Source: Actinomycetes bacterium
GTDB lineage: Bacteria > Actinomycetota > Acidimicrobiia > Acidimicrobiales > RAAP-2
DNA: 64,000 bases
Direction of reading: 5' to 3'
NCBI GenBank assembly: GCA_021848365.1
Contig: JAJZUS010000001.1
Location: 434,001-498,000 of the forward strand
Shown here: positions 56,896 through 64,000 of the stretch, piece by piece
Layout of the letters: each line of letters starts with the position of its first letter
Position numbering within the stretch: the first letter of the stretch is position 1
Notes under the pieces: model-generated
What the model saw: only the letters and a program-made list of their open reading frames with translations
What the model was told of the DNA's origin: nothing
Databases searched by the model: none
Program-made: the position numbers and the translations under genes

Positions 56896-57552
56896 GTCCT
56901 CGGGGTGCTCGGCCTCGTAGGCGGCCTCGACGGCGAGGTCGCGGCGGCGCCGCAGGAGGTGCAGGGCGAGCGCGCCGCCGAGGACGAGGACGAGGAGGCC
57001 GACGCCGGCCCACGAGGAGTAGGTCTCGACCTTGCTGAGGGCCGACCCGGCGTAGAAGCCGAGCAGGGTGTAGGAGACGCCCCAGATCACGCCCCCGAGG
57101 GCGTTCGCCGCGAGGAAGCGGCGGTAGGCCATCCCCGACATGCCCGCGAGGCCCGGCATCACGGCGCGCAGGAACGCGGTGAAGCGCCCGAGGACCACGT
57201 AGCGCGCCCCCTTCGTGCGCAGTCCGGTGAGGGCCCGGTGCAGGGCCGCCTGTCGTCGTCGCAGGACGGGCAGGTCCATCAGGCGGTGCCCGAAGTGGCG
57301 GCCGACCTCGTAGCCGACCGAGTCGCCGACGACGGCCGCCACGATCACGAGCGGGATGAGGGCCGAGAGGCGCACGTGGTGCTGGCTCGCGACGACGCCG
57401 GCCACGAGGACCGAGGTCTCGCCGGGCAGGACGAAGCCGATGAAGAGGGCCGCCTCACCGAAGACGAGCAGGGCGACGAGGGTGTAGACGAGCCCGCCGG
57501 GGAGGTGCTGGATCTTCGTCAGCACGAAGGACGTGATGGAGGCGACGAGCAT
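56830..57552 (-). CDS. DedA family membrane protein
   Basis: EAALFIGFVLPGETSVLVAGV, GDSVGYEVGRHFG, GRFTAFLRAVMPGLAGMSGMAYRRF. Confidence 0.9.
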   Translation of the reverse strand: MLVASITSFVLTKIQHLPGGLVYTLVALLVFGEAALFIGFVLPGETSVLVAGVVASQHHVRLSALIPLVIVAAVVGDSVGYEVGRHFGHRLMDLPVLRRRQAALHRALTGLRTKGARYVVLGRFTAFLRAVMPGLAGMSGMAYRRFLAANALGGVIWGVSYTLLGFYAGSALSKVETYSSWAGVGLLVLVLGGALALHLLRRRRDLAVEAAYEAEHPEDSAQGGEEGGGRAGDPGVGPAH

Positions 57553-57630
57553 CCCCCCATTGTGGTCGCTCGCGCCACCAGGGCGGGCCCGCGGCCCGGA
57601 CGACGGGGCCCGGCTGGTTTACTGGTCGTT

Positions 57631-58863
57631 GTGCCCGCGCCTCGCTCCGTCAGCCACGCCCGTCGACCCGAACGGCGCCTGCCGCTCGGCGCGCCGCCGC
57701 GCGCCTGGGTCCTCGCCGGCTGGGCCCTGCTGCCGCTGCGGGCCTTCCTCGGGGTGACCTTCCTCTTCGCGGGGCTCCAGAAGCTCGCCAACCCGAATTT
57801 CTTCAACGGGCTCAGCCCGATCTCGATCAAGTCCCAGCTGATCGCCGCGGTCCGGCTCAGCCCGATTCACGCGCTGCTCAGCCACCTCCTGCCCCTCGCC
57901 ACGCCGATCGGCATCGTCATCGCCCTCGGCGAGGTCGCCATCGGCCTCGGGGCCCTCCTCGGGCTCTGGATGCGCGTCGCGGCGATCGGGGGCGCCCTGC
58001 TCTCCCTGATGCTCTTCCTCACGGTGAGCTTCCACGCCGCCCCTTACTACACGGGCGCCGACATCGTCTTCTTCTTCGCCTGGCTGCCCTTCATCGCCGC
58101 CGGCGCCGGGAGCCGCTTCTCGCTCGACGGGGGCCTCGCCCGCCGGGCGGCCGCGATGGAGGGGGCCCCGCCGCCCGACATCGTGACCCTGCCCTTCGCC
58201 CAGGTCCAGCGCTTCTGCGGCCAGTTCAATCGAGGTCGGTGCAACGCGCGCGAGGGACTGCTCTGCGAGCCCGGCGCCTGCCCGGTCCTGCTCGGACCAC
58301 GCGCCCCCTACGCCACGCGCGTCACCATCGACTCGGTCGACCGCCGGGCCCTGGTGCTCGGCGGGGCGACGGCGACCCTCGTCGCGGGGGCGGCCGTCGT
58401 CCTCGGCGGCGTCGACGCCGTCGCGGGACGGGTGATCCACGGCACGACGGCGCCGACGGCGCCGACCCAGCTGGGCGCCGGACCCGCGCCGAGCGGCGGC
58501 GCGAGCCCCACGACCACGACCACGACGGCGGGCTCGTCGGGGGGTGGCGTCCCCGGCGGGACGCTCCTCGGCAAGGCGAGCCAGGTCCCGGTCGGCCAGG
58601 CCGCCTCCTTCACGATCCCCTCGTCGGGCGACCCCGGCATCGTCGTCCAGCCGAGCTCGGGCGTCTTCGACGCCTACGACGCCGTCTGCCCCCACGCCGG
58701 CTGCACCGTCGGCTACTACGCCCAGAACCAGGTGCTCGCCTGCCCCTGCCACGGCTCGCAGTTCGCGCTCTCGACCGGCCAGGTGATCTCCGGCCCGGCG
58801 CCCCACGGGCTCCTCAAGCTCAACGTCGTCGAGGGGTCCGACGGTAACCTCTATCTCAAATGA
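57631..58863 (+). CDS. DoxX family membrane domain fused to C-terminal Rieske [2Fe-2S] domain
   Basis: LRAFLGVTFLFAGLQKLANPNFF DoxX-like TM part; CPHAGC...CPCHGS Rieske ligands; Thr-rich linker; GTG start. Confidence 0.87.
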   Translation: MPAPRSVSHARRPERRLPLGAPPRAWVLAGWALLPLRAFLGVTFLFAGLQKLANPNFFNGLSPISIKSQLIAAVRLSPIHALLSHLLPLATPIGIVIALGEVAIGLGALLGLWMRVAAIGGALLSLMLFLTVSFHAAPYYTGADIVFFFAWLPFIAAGAGSRFSLDGGLARRAAAMEGAPPPDIVTLPFAQVQRFCGQFNRGRCNAREGLLCEPGACPVLLGPRAPYATRVTIDSVDRRALVLGGATATLVAGAAVVLGGVDAVAGRVIHGTTAPTAPTQLGAGPAPSGGASPTTTTTTAGSSGGGVPGGTLLGKASQVPVGQAASFTIPSSGDPGIVVQPSSGVFDAYDAVCPHAGCTVGYYAQNQVLACPCHGSQFALSTGQVISGPAPHGLLKLNVVEGSDGNLYLK

Positions 58864-59546
58864 GCGATGAGCGTCGGCGGGTTCTCGTGGTCGAGGACGA
58901 CCTCGACCTCGCCCAGGCGGTCGCCGACCTGCTGACCGACGCCGGCTTCGACGTCACCCAGCGCCACGACGGCGAGTCGGGCTTCGCCGAGGGGCGCGAC
59001 GGCGCCTACGACGTGATCATCCTCGACCTCATGCTGCCCCGCCGCAACGGCTTCTCCGTCTGCCTCGACCTGCGCAACGCCGGGGTCCACACCCCCCTGC
59101 TGATGCTCACGGCGAAGGACGGCGAGCTCGACGAGGTCGAGGGCCTCGAGGTCGGCGCCGACGACTTCCTGCGCAAGCCCTTCGAGCGCTCGATCCTGCT
59201 CGCCCGCGTGAACGCCCTCCTGCGACGCCACGACCGCGAGCGGCCCCAGCCCATCTCGGTCGGCGTCATCACGCTCGACCCGGCCTCGCGCCGGGTGAGC
59301 GCCCGGGGTCGCGAGGTCGCCCTCACCCCGCGCGAGTTCGCGCTGCTCGAGTACCTCCTGACCCACGCCGAGAGCACCATCGCGAAGGGTGAGATCCTCG
59401 CGGCCGTCTGGGGCGCGGACTTCGACGGCGACCCCAACATCGTCGAGGTCTACATCGGCTACCTGCGTCGCAAGATCGACCACGAGGGGGAGCCCTCGGT
59501 CATCCGCACGGTGCGGGGCGTCGGGTACCGCGTGCGCGAGGACTGA
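58860..59546 (+). CDS. OmpR-family response regulator
   Basis: VLVVEDDLDLAQAVADLL, VIILDLMLPRRNGF, winged-helix TPREFALLEYLL; ATGA overlap. Confidence 0.96.
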   Translation: MSDERRRVLVVEDDLDLAQAVADLLTDAGFDVTQRHDGESGFAEGRDGAYDVIILDLMLPRRNGFSVCLDLRNAGVHTPLLMLTAKDGELDEVEGLEVGADDFLRKPFERSILLARVNALLRRHDRERPQPISVGVITLDPASRRVSARGREVALTPREFALLEYLLTHAESTIAKGEILAAVWGADFDGDPNIVEVYIGYLRRKIDHEGEPSVIRTVRGVGYRVRED

Positions 59547-60955
59547 TGCCCCGGCGCGTCGCCGACCTCTCGATCCGGGCGCGCCTGACGCTGTTCTTCG
59601 TGCTCTCGATCGCGGCCGTGCTGCTCTTCACGGCCCTCGCGCTCGTCGCCCTGGTGCACCGCTCCCTCGTCAACGGCGCCACCAACCGCGTCTCCGACGC
59701 CCTCGCGCAGGTGGAGACGCGCCTCGCGACGGCCCCGCTGCCGAGCACCGGTGTCCTCACCCTGCCCACCACGAACGACGTCGTCGTCCAGGTGACCGAC
59801 GCCACCGGGCGCCACGTGTGGGCCGCCTCGACGGCCCTCGGCGGGACGCCGCCCCTCGCGCGCGCGGTGCCCGACAACGCCGCCGTCTCGGGGCTCGACG
59901 CGGTCCTCGTCGCCTCGCCCGCGACGGCGTCGCTGCGGAGTCAGTTGAGCCAGGGGGCGGTCGAGTCGATCACCACCTCGCGCGGCTCGGCCCTCGCCTT
60001 CGGCTTCGTCTACGGCACGGCGATCACTCACTCGGTGACGGTGCTGCTCGCGAGCGTCGCCGTCTCCTTCCCCCTCCTGCTCGTCATCGCCGGGACCCTC
60101 ATCTGGTTCGGCATCGGGCTCGCCCTCGCGCCGGTCGAGTCGATCCGCCGGCGGGTCGAGCGGATCGCCGCCCGCGACCTCACCGAGCGGGTCCCGGTGA
60201 CCGGGGGCGACGACGAGATCGCCCGCCTCTCGCGCACCGTGAACGAGATGCTCGACCGGCTGGAGTCCTCGAGCCGCTTCCAGCAGGAGTTCGTCTCGAA
60301 CGCCAGCCACGAGCTGCGCAGCCCGCTCACCACCCTGCTCGCGACGGTGGAGCGGGCCCGCACCGACCCGTCGGCCGCCGACGTGCCGGCCGTCCTCGAC
60401 CGGGTCGAGCGCGAGGGCCGCCGCCTCGACGCCCTCATCGAGGACCTCTTCTGGCTGGCCCGCAACGACGAGCACCGCATCGAGTTCCGCCGCGTCGACG
60501 TCGACCTCGACGACCTCCTCTACGAGGAGGCGAACCGCATCCGGGCAATCACCGAGCTCACCGTCGACACCTCGGAGGTGACGCCGACGCGCGTGGTGGG
60601 CGACCCGGCGACCCTGCGCCGCATGGTCCGCAACGTCGTCGACAACGCGGCCCGCTACGCCCGCCGGGAACTGCGCTTCAGCGCCCGCTACGAGGACGAC
60701 GAGGCGGTGATGCGCATCGCCGACGACGGCGAGGGCATCGACGTGACGACGGCCGCCCGCTACTTCCAGCGCTTCGTGCGCTCGGACCCGGCCCGCGCGC
60801 GGACCTCGGGCGGCACGGGCCTCGGACTCGCGATCGTCGCCGACATCGCCGCCCGCCACGGCGGACGGGCCCGCTTCGTGCCCGTCCCCGCGGGTAGCTG
60901 CCTCGAGCTGCGGGTGCGGCGCGACGGCGCGGGACGCCTAGAGTCGGCCCGATGA
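59546..60955 (+). CDS. Sensor histidine kinase (HAMP-HisKA-HATPase)
   Basis: FVSNASHELRSPLTTLLATVER H-box, DNAARYARRELRF N-box, GGTGLGLAIVADIAARHGG. Confidence 0.96.
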   Translation: MPRRVADLSIRARLTLFFVLSIAAVLLFTALALVALVHRSLVNGATNRVSDALAQVETRLATAPLPSTGVLTLPTTNDVVVQVTDATGRHVWAASTALGGTPPLARAVPDNAAVSGLDAVLVASPATASLRSQLSQGAVESITTSRGSALAFGFVYGTAITHSVTVLLASVAVSFPLLLVIAGTLIWFGIGLALAPVESIRRRVERIAARDLTERVPVTGGDDEIARLSRTVNEMLDRLESSSRFQQEFVSNASHELRSPLTTLLATVERARTDPSAADVPAVLDRVEREGRRLDALIEDLFWLARNDEHRIEFRRVDVDLDDLLYEEANRIRAITELTVDTSEVTPTRVVGDPATLRRMVRNVVDNAARYARRELRFSARYEDDEAVMRIADDGEGIDVTTAARYFQRFVRSDPARARTSGGTGLGLAIVADIAARHGGRARFVPVPAGSCLELRVRRDGAGRLESAR

Positions 60956-61698
60956 ACGCCCGTCAGCTCGCCGATCAGCTCGCCGCCCCCGTCGGACGCC
61001 TGGGGGCCGCCTTCTACTTCGACCCCGGCACGGTCGCCGCCGGGCAGGCCCTCGGCCTCGACGCCGTCGCCTTCTACGGCCTCGGTCGCGGGGGCGTGCT
61101 CGGCGACGTGACGGCCGAGGAGGTCGAGCGGGTCTTCGTCTTCTTCGCCCCCCGCGCCATCGAGCGGATCTGGTCGCGCCCGCGGGTCACCCACGACCCG
61201 GCGACGACCGCCGCGAGCTACCTCGCCGCGGCCGACGACTACGCCCGGCGGACCTTCGCGACCCTCGACGCCGACCTCGCCCCCCGGCTGGCCGCGGCCG
61301 CCCACGCGGCGGCCGACGCCGACGCCCCCGGGACCCACCTCCTCGCCGACGGCTACGCCCGCCTCGGGCGGGCGGACGACCCCGTCGCCGACGCCTACCG
61401 CGGGGTGATCCGCCTGCGCGAACTGCGCGGGGCCCTGCACGCCGAGGCCCTCGCCGAGGTCGGGATCGCGCCCCTCGTCGCCTGCTACCTCGACGGTCCC
61501 GCGGGCTTCGCCCTCCACGGGTACCGCGAGGAGGAGATCCCCGCCGTCACCGACGAGGACCGCCGGGCCTACGAGCGCGCCGAGGACCGCACCAGCGAGC
61601 TCGTGGCGGAGCGCCTCGGCGTCCTCCCCGAGGACCGGGCGGCCGACCTCCTCGCCGGCGTCACGGCGATGGCCGACGTGCTCGACGCCCCGCGCTGA
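60952..61698 (+). CDS. SCO6745-like family protein
   Basis: LGAAFYFDPGTVAAGQALGLDAVAFYGLGRGGVLGDVTAEEV; TAGAGT-N7-ATG upstream. Confidence 0.72.
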   Translation: MNARQLADQLAAPVGRLGAAFYFDPGTVAAGQALGLDAVAFYGLGRGGVLGDVTAEEVERVFVFFAPRAIERIWSRPRVTHDPATTAASYLAAADDYARRTFATLDADLAPRLAAAAHAAADADAPGTHLLADGYARLGRADDPVADAYRGVIRLRELRGALHAEALAEVGIAPLVACYLDGPAGFALHGYREEEIPAVTDEDRRAYERAEDRTSELVAERLGVLPEDRAADLLAGVTAMADVLDAPR

Positions 61699-61731
61699 GC
61701 CCCTCTCGCCGTCCCGTTACCATCGGTCTCG

Positions 61732-62232
61732 GTGGCGGGATACGCGCGCGGGCTGCGCAGCTGGGTGGTGCGACGAGGACCGGGTGACGCCCTGCTCGTC
61801 ACCCTGGTGCTCGCGGCGCTGCTCGAGACGATCTGGATCGTCTACCTCGCCCTCTACCTGCCCCACCACTACGTCGCCATCCACTGGAAGGCCGCCTGGG
61901 TCGGCCTCGACGTGGGCCAGGTGGCGGCCCTGCTGCTGAGCGCCTGGGCCGCGTGGCGGCGCCGGGCGGTGCTCGCCCTCTTCACGAGCTCGGCCGGGAC
62001 CATGCTCCTCATCGACGCCTGGTTCGACCTCACGACGGCCCGTCGCGGCGACCAGCTCCAGAGCCTCCTTTTCGCCGTCTTCCTCGAGATCCCCTCGGCC
62101 CTCGCCCTCTACTGGGTGACCCACCGCACCATCCGGGCGATCAACGCCCCGCGCATGGGCGAGCTCGGGATCCACTCGGTGCGGCAGTTGCCGATCGGCC
62201 CGATCGACCCGCGCCGGGAGCGGTCCCGCTAG
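61732..62232 (+). CDS. Four-TM membrane protein of unknown function
   Basis: Hydrophobic segments; TACCAT-N8-GTG upstream. Confidence 0.7.
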   Translation: MAGYARGLRSWVVRRGPGDALLVTLVLAALLETIWIVYLALYLPHHYVAIHWKAAWVGLDVGQVAALLLSAWAAWRRRAVLALFTSSAGTMLLIDAWFDLTTARRGDQLQSLLFAVFLEIPSALALYWVTHRTIRAINAPRMGELGIHSVRQLPIGPIDPRRERSR

Positions 62233-62690
62233 GCGCGCTCGAGGCCGAGGAGGAAGCGCTTCGCGTCGAGGCCCCCGCCGTAGCCACCGAGGCCCGTCGT
62301 CGCGACGACCCGGTGGCAGGGGACGACGATCGGCCAGGGGTTCGCGTGGTTGGCCCCGCCGACGGCCCGCGCGGCCCGGGGTCGGCCGATGTCCCGGGCG
62401 ACGTCGGCGTAGGTCGCGGTCGCGCCGTAGGGGATCGCCGTGAGGGCGGCCCAGACGGCCCGCTGGAACTCCGTGCCGACCGTCTCGTCGAGGGGGAGGT
62501 CGAAGGTGCGCCGGCGCCCGGCGAAGTACTCCCCGAGTTGCGACGCCCCGCGGGCGACGGCCGCGGGCACGGTCGTCACCCTCGAGGCGCGGGGTCGCTC
62601 GTTCGGCATGAGGATGCGCGAGATGACGGCGTCGTCGCCGACGACGCCCCAGGGTCCGACGGGGGAGGGGACGACGACGGTGACGTTCAT
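62229..62690 (-). CDS. ogt: Methylated-DNA--protein-cysteine methyltransferase
   Basis: FQRAVWAALTAIPYGATATYADVARDIGRP, NHANPWPIVVPCHRVVATTGLGGYGGGLDAKRFLL (PCHR). Confidence 0.95.
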   Translation of the reverse strand: MNVTVVVPSPVGPWGVVGDDAVISRILMPNERPRASRVTTVPAAVARGASQLGEYFAGRRRTFDLPLDETVGTEFQRAVWAALTAIPYGATATYADVARDIGRPRAARAVGGANHANPWPIVVPCHRVVATTGLGGYGGGLDAKRFLLGLERA

Positions 62691-62847
62691 GCCGCCTTTC
62701 TAGCGGATGAGACCGATCCCACGAGAGACGGAGATCGGCCCAACTCTCCTCCGTCGCATGGACCCGCGGGCGCGTGGTGGGTGAGTCCCGTATCGGTCGA
62801 TCCCACTCGTCCGTCACCGTCGCCGCGACCCAGTTCCGTCTCACCGT

Positions 62848-63005
62848 CGCACGATGCGCCTCCGCATCCGTGCGAGGGAGCGATGAAATGGGAGCCACGC
62901 AGCCCTCGGCCGCAACGTACGGTCGGAGGATCGGGGCACGACTCGGTAGCCACGAAGCGCCGAATCAGGGGTCGGGACCGACGAAGTCCCGCCGGCAACC
63001 TCGTC
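62848..63005 (+). ncRNA. Candidate structured leader RNA (possible riboswitch, class unproven)
   Basis: Non-coding; 11-bp hairpin cgcacgatgcg/cgcatc(c)gtgcg (62848-62874), cggccg/cggtcg hairpin (62907-62925), cgggac/gtcccg hairpin (62973-62991), GAGGG/CCCTC long-range pairing; ends ccggcaacctcgtc. Confidence 0.45.
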
Positions 63006-63088
63006 TAATAGGTCACCCAATTTCGTGGTCAATAGGCTCTAGTAACCATCACACACGACGCTGATCTACAGAGAACATCACCAACAGA

Positions 63089-63118
63089 AGTTCATGAAAA
63101 TGAGGGAATAAATGAACT
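63089..63118. promoter_or_regulatory. Inverted repeat AGTTCAT-N16-ATGAACT
   Basis: Perfect 7-bp arms in the AT-rich region upstream of the terminal secreted gene. Confidence 0.5.
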
Positions 63119-63187
63119 CAGAATAACGGTGACGTCGGTCAGTGAGAAGAAAAGTCTTCCGTCGGGTGAAAATAAATCATTCCTTTC

Positions 63188-63202
63188 GAGTCGGAGCGAC
63201 TC
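63188..63202. promoter_or_regulatory. Inverted repeat GAGTCG-GAG-CGACTC
   Basis: Perfect 6-bp arms, 3-nt loop. Confidence 0.45.
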
Positions 63203-63266
63203 CCAGAATGGATAAGATATCGGGTCCCGTTACTGCGCTCGCAGACCCCACGCCAGGAGGACCCCC

Positions 63267-64000
63267 TTGTTTCGACGGCTCTTTCGCAGTGCTGCCGCAC
63301 TCGTCGCGTTCGTGAGCGTGGCCTCGCCGATCCTGGCCATCGCTCACCCGGCCGGGGCCTCGACGGTCACCTACAGCGCGAGCCAGTCCTTCACCCCACC
63401 CTCGTCGAACTTCGCGGGAGCGAATGGTGGGGGCGACGGCTACGCCATCGCCGCCTACAACGGCCGGATCTACAACGTCTTCCACCACCAGAGCTTCTTC
63501 GGCCTGATGTGCCACAGTGAGAGCACCGCGGCCTCCTGCTGGAGCAGCTACAAGACGATCACGGCGACGGTCGGTGGAACGACCGGGGTCACCTTCGGCA
63601 CCCCGGCGAAGGTGGGCCTCTACGTCGACCAGTCCACCGGATACCTCTACGCCTACGCCGTGCGGAACGACAACCTGCAGCCGGGCGTCGTCTGCATCGA
63701 CCTGAACGCGGCCGATAGCGTCAGCGACCCGGTGTGCAGCGGGACGGGGGGGCAGCCGCCCGCGTGGACCCCTCTGGCGGCCGCGGGTCAGACGGCCTGG
63801 GGCTCGTCGAACGCCGACTCGCTCGGAACCGTGACCCCCGCGTACTACGGCGGGAAGCTCTACGCCTGGAACCCCGTCCCCGGACAGGGCGTCTTCGCGG
63901 GCGGTGGCGGGGCTACCGGTTACGGTGACAACGCGCTGCTCTGCTACGACATCGCGCTCCAGGCCCCCTGCGCCAACGAGCCCTTCCCGCTGTCCGGCGT
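63267..64000 (+). CDS. Secreted protein with propeller-like Cys-containing repeats (3' truncated by window edge)
   Basis: TTG start 6 nt after AGGAGG; MFRRLFRSAAALVAFVSVASPILAIAHPAGA signal peptide; open to the window end. Absent from the supplied ORF track. Confidence 0.88.
   Translation, partial: MFRRLFRSAAALVAFVSVASPILAIAHPAGASTVTYSASQSFTPPSSNFAGANGGGDGYAIAAYNGRIYNVFHHQSFFGLMCHSESTAASCWSSYKTITATVGGTTGVTFGTPAKVGLYVDQSTGYLYAYAVRNDNLQPGVVCIDLNAADSVSDPVCSGTGGQPPAWTPLAAAGQTAWGSSNADSLGTVTPAYYGGKLYAWNPVPGQGVFAGGGGATGYGDNALLCYDIALQAPCANEPFPLSG

Noticed and set aside
62848-63005. Firm assignment of the leader to a c-di-AMP or c-di-GMP riboswitch
   Set aside because: Only partial motif resemblance by eye; without a covariance-model search the class cannot be claimed.
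62703-63266. Small ORFs (62687-62998 -, 62774-63064 +, 62841-63032 -, 63177-63515 -)
   Set aside because: No RBS or protein-like motifs, mutually overlapping, and they cover the structured or AT-rich non-coding segment and the start of the secreted gene.

Overview
GC-rich actinobacterial chromosome segment. The class is probably Acidimicrobiia, but that is inferred from gene content only. It is densely packed with protein-coding genes. I recognised no rRNA, tRNA, CRISPR array, IS element or prophage. Order of content: rpsI(partial)-glmM-glmS-acpS-alr-UDG4-tsaE-tsaB-rimI-tsaD-pdxH; MFS; groES-groEL behind a CIRCE-like operator; monomeric NADP-ICDH; FAD oxidoreductase; TetR/MMPL; NUDIX; guaB3-guaA-pcrA; phosphodiester glycosidase-like; a DprE2/DprE1/UbiA-type decaprenyl-phosphoryl-arabinose module; B12-domain protein-sucCD-purN-purH-folD-cupin-metF; mdh; DUF2157-like; nucleoside phosphorylase; sdh operon; LysR divergent from three secreted proteins; MMPL; ctaC-ctaD-ctaF; tatA-MBL; azlCD; CopD-like; enoyl-CoA hydratase; GH1-like protein; DedA; DoxX-Rieske fusion with a two-component system; SCO6745-like; ogt. 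A secreted protein with a TTG start, absent from the ORF track, runs off the right end. The most interesting items are: (1) a 564-bp non-coding region (about 62.7-63.27 kb) with a strongly structured candidate RNA leader upstream of that secreted protein; (2) the LysR/secreted cluster with nested dyads and an A-B-A-B duplicated secreted protein; (3) a GH1-like protein lacking both catalytic carboxylates; (4) a DoxX-CX7CX7CX4C-Rieske fusion next to a two-component system; (5) four convergent gene pairs sharing a single CTAG as both stop codons; (6) recurrent TANNNT-N6-8-start architecture suggesting leaderless transcripts, including a 30-codon ORF coupled to mdh. Everything was read by eye; no database search was run.
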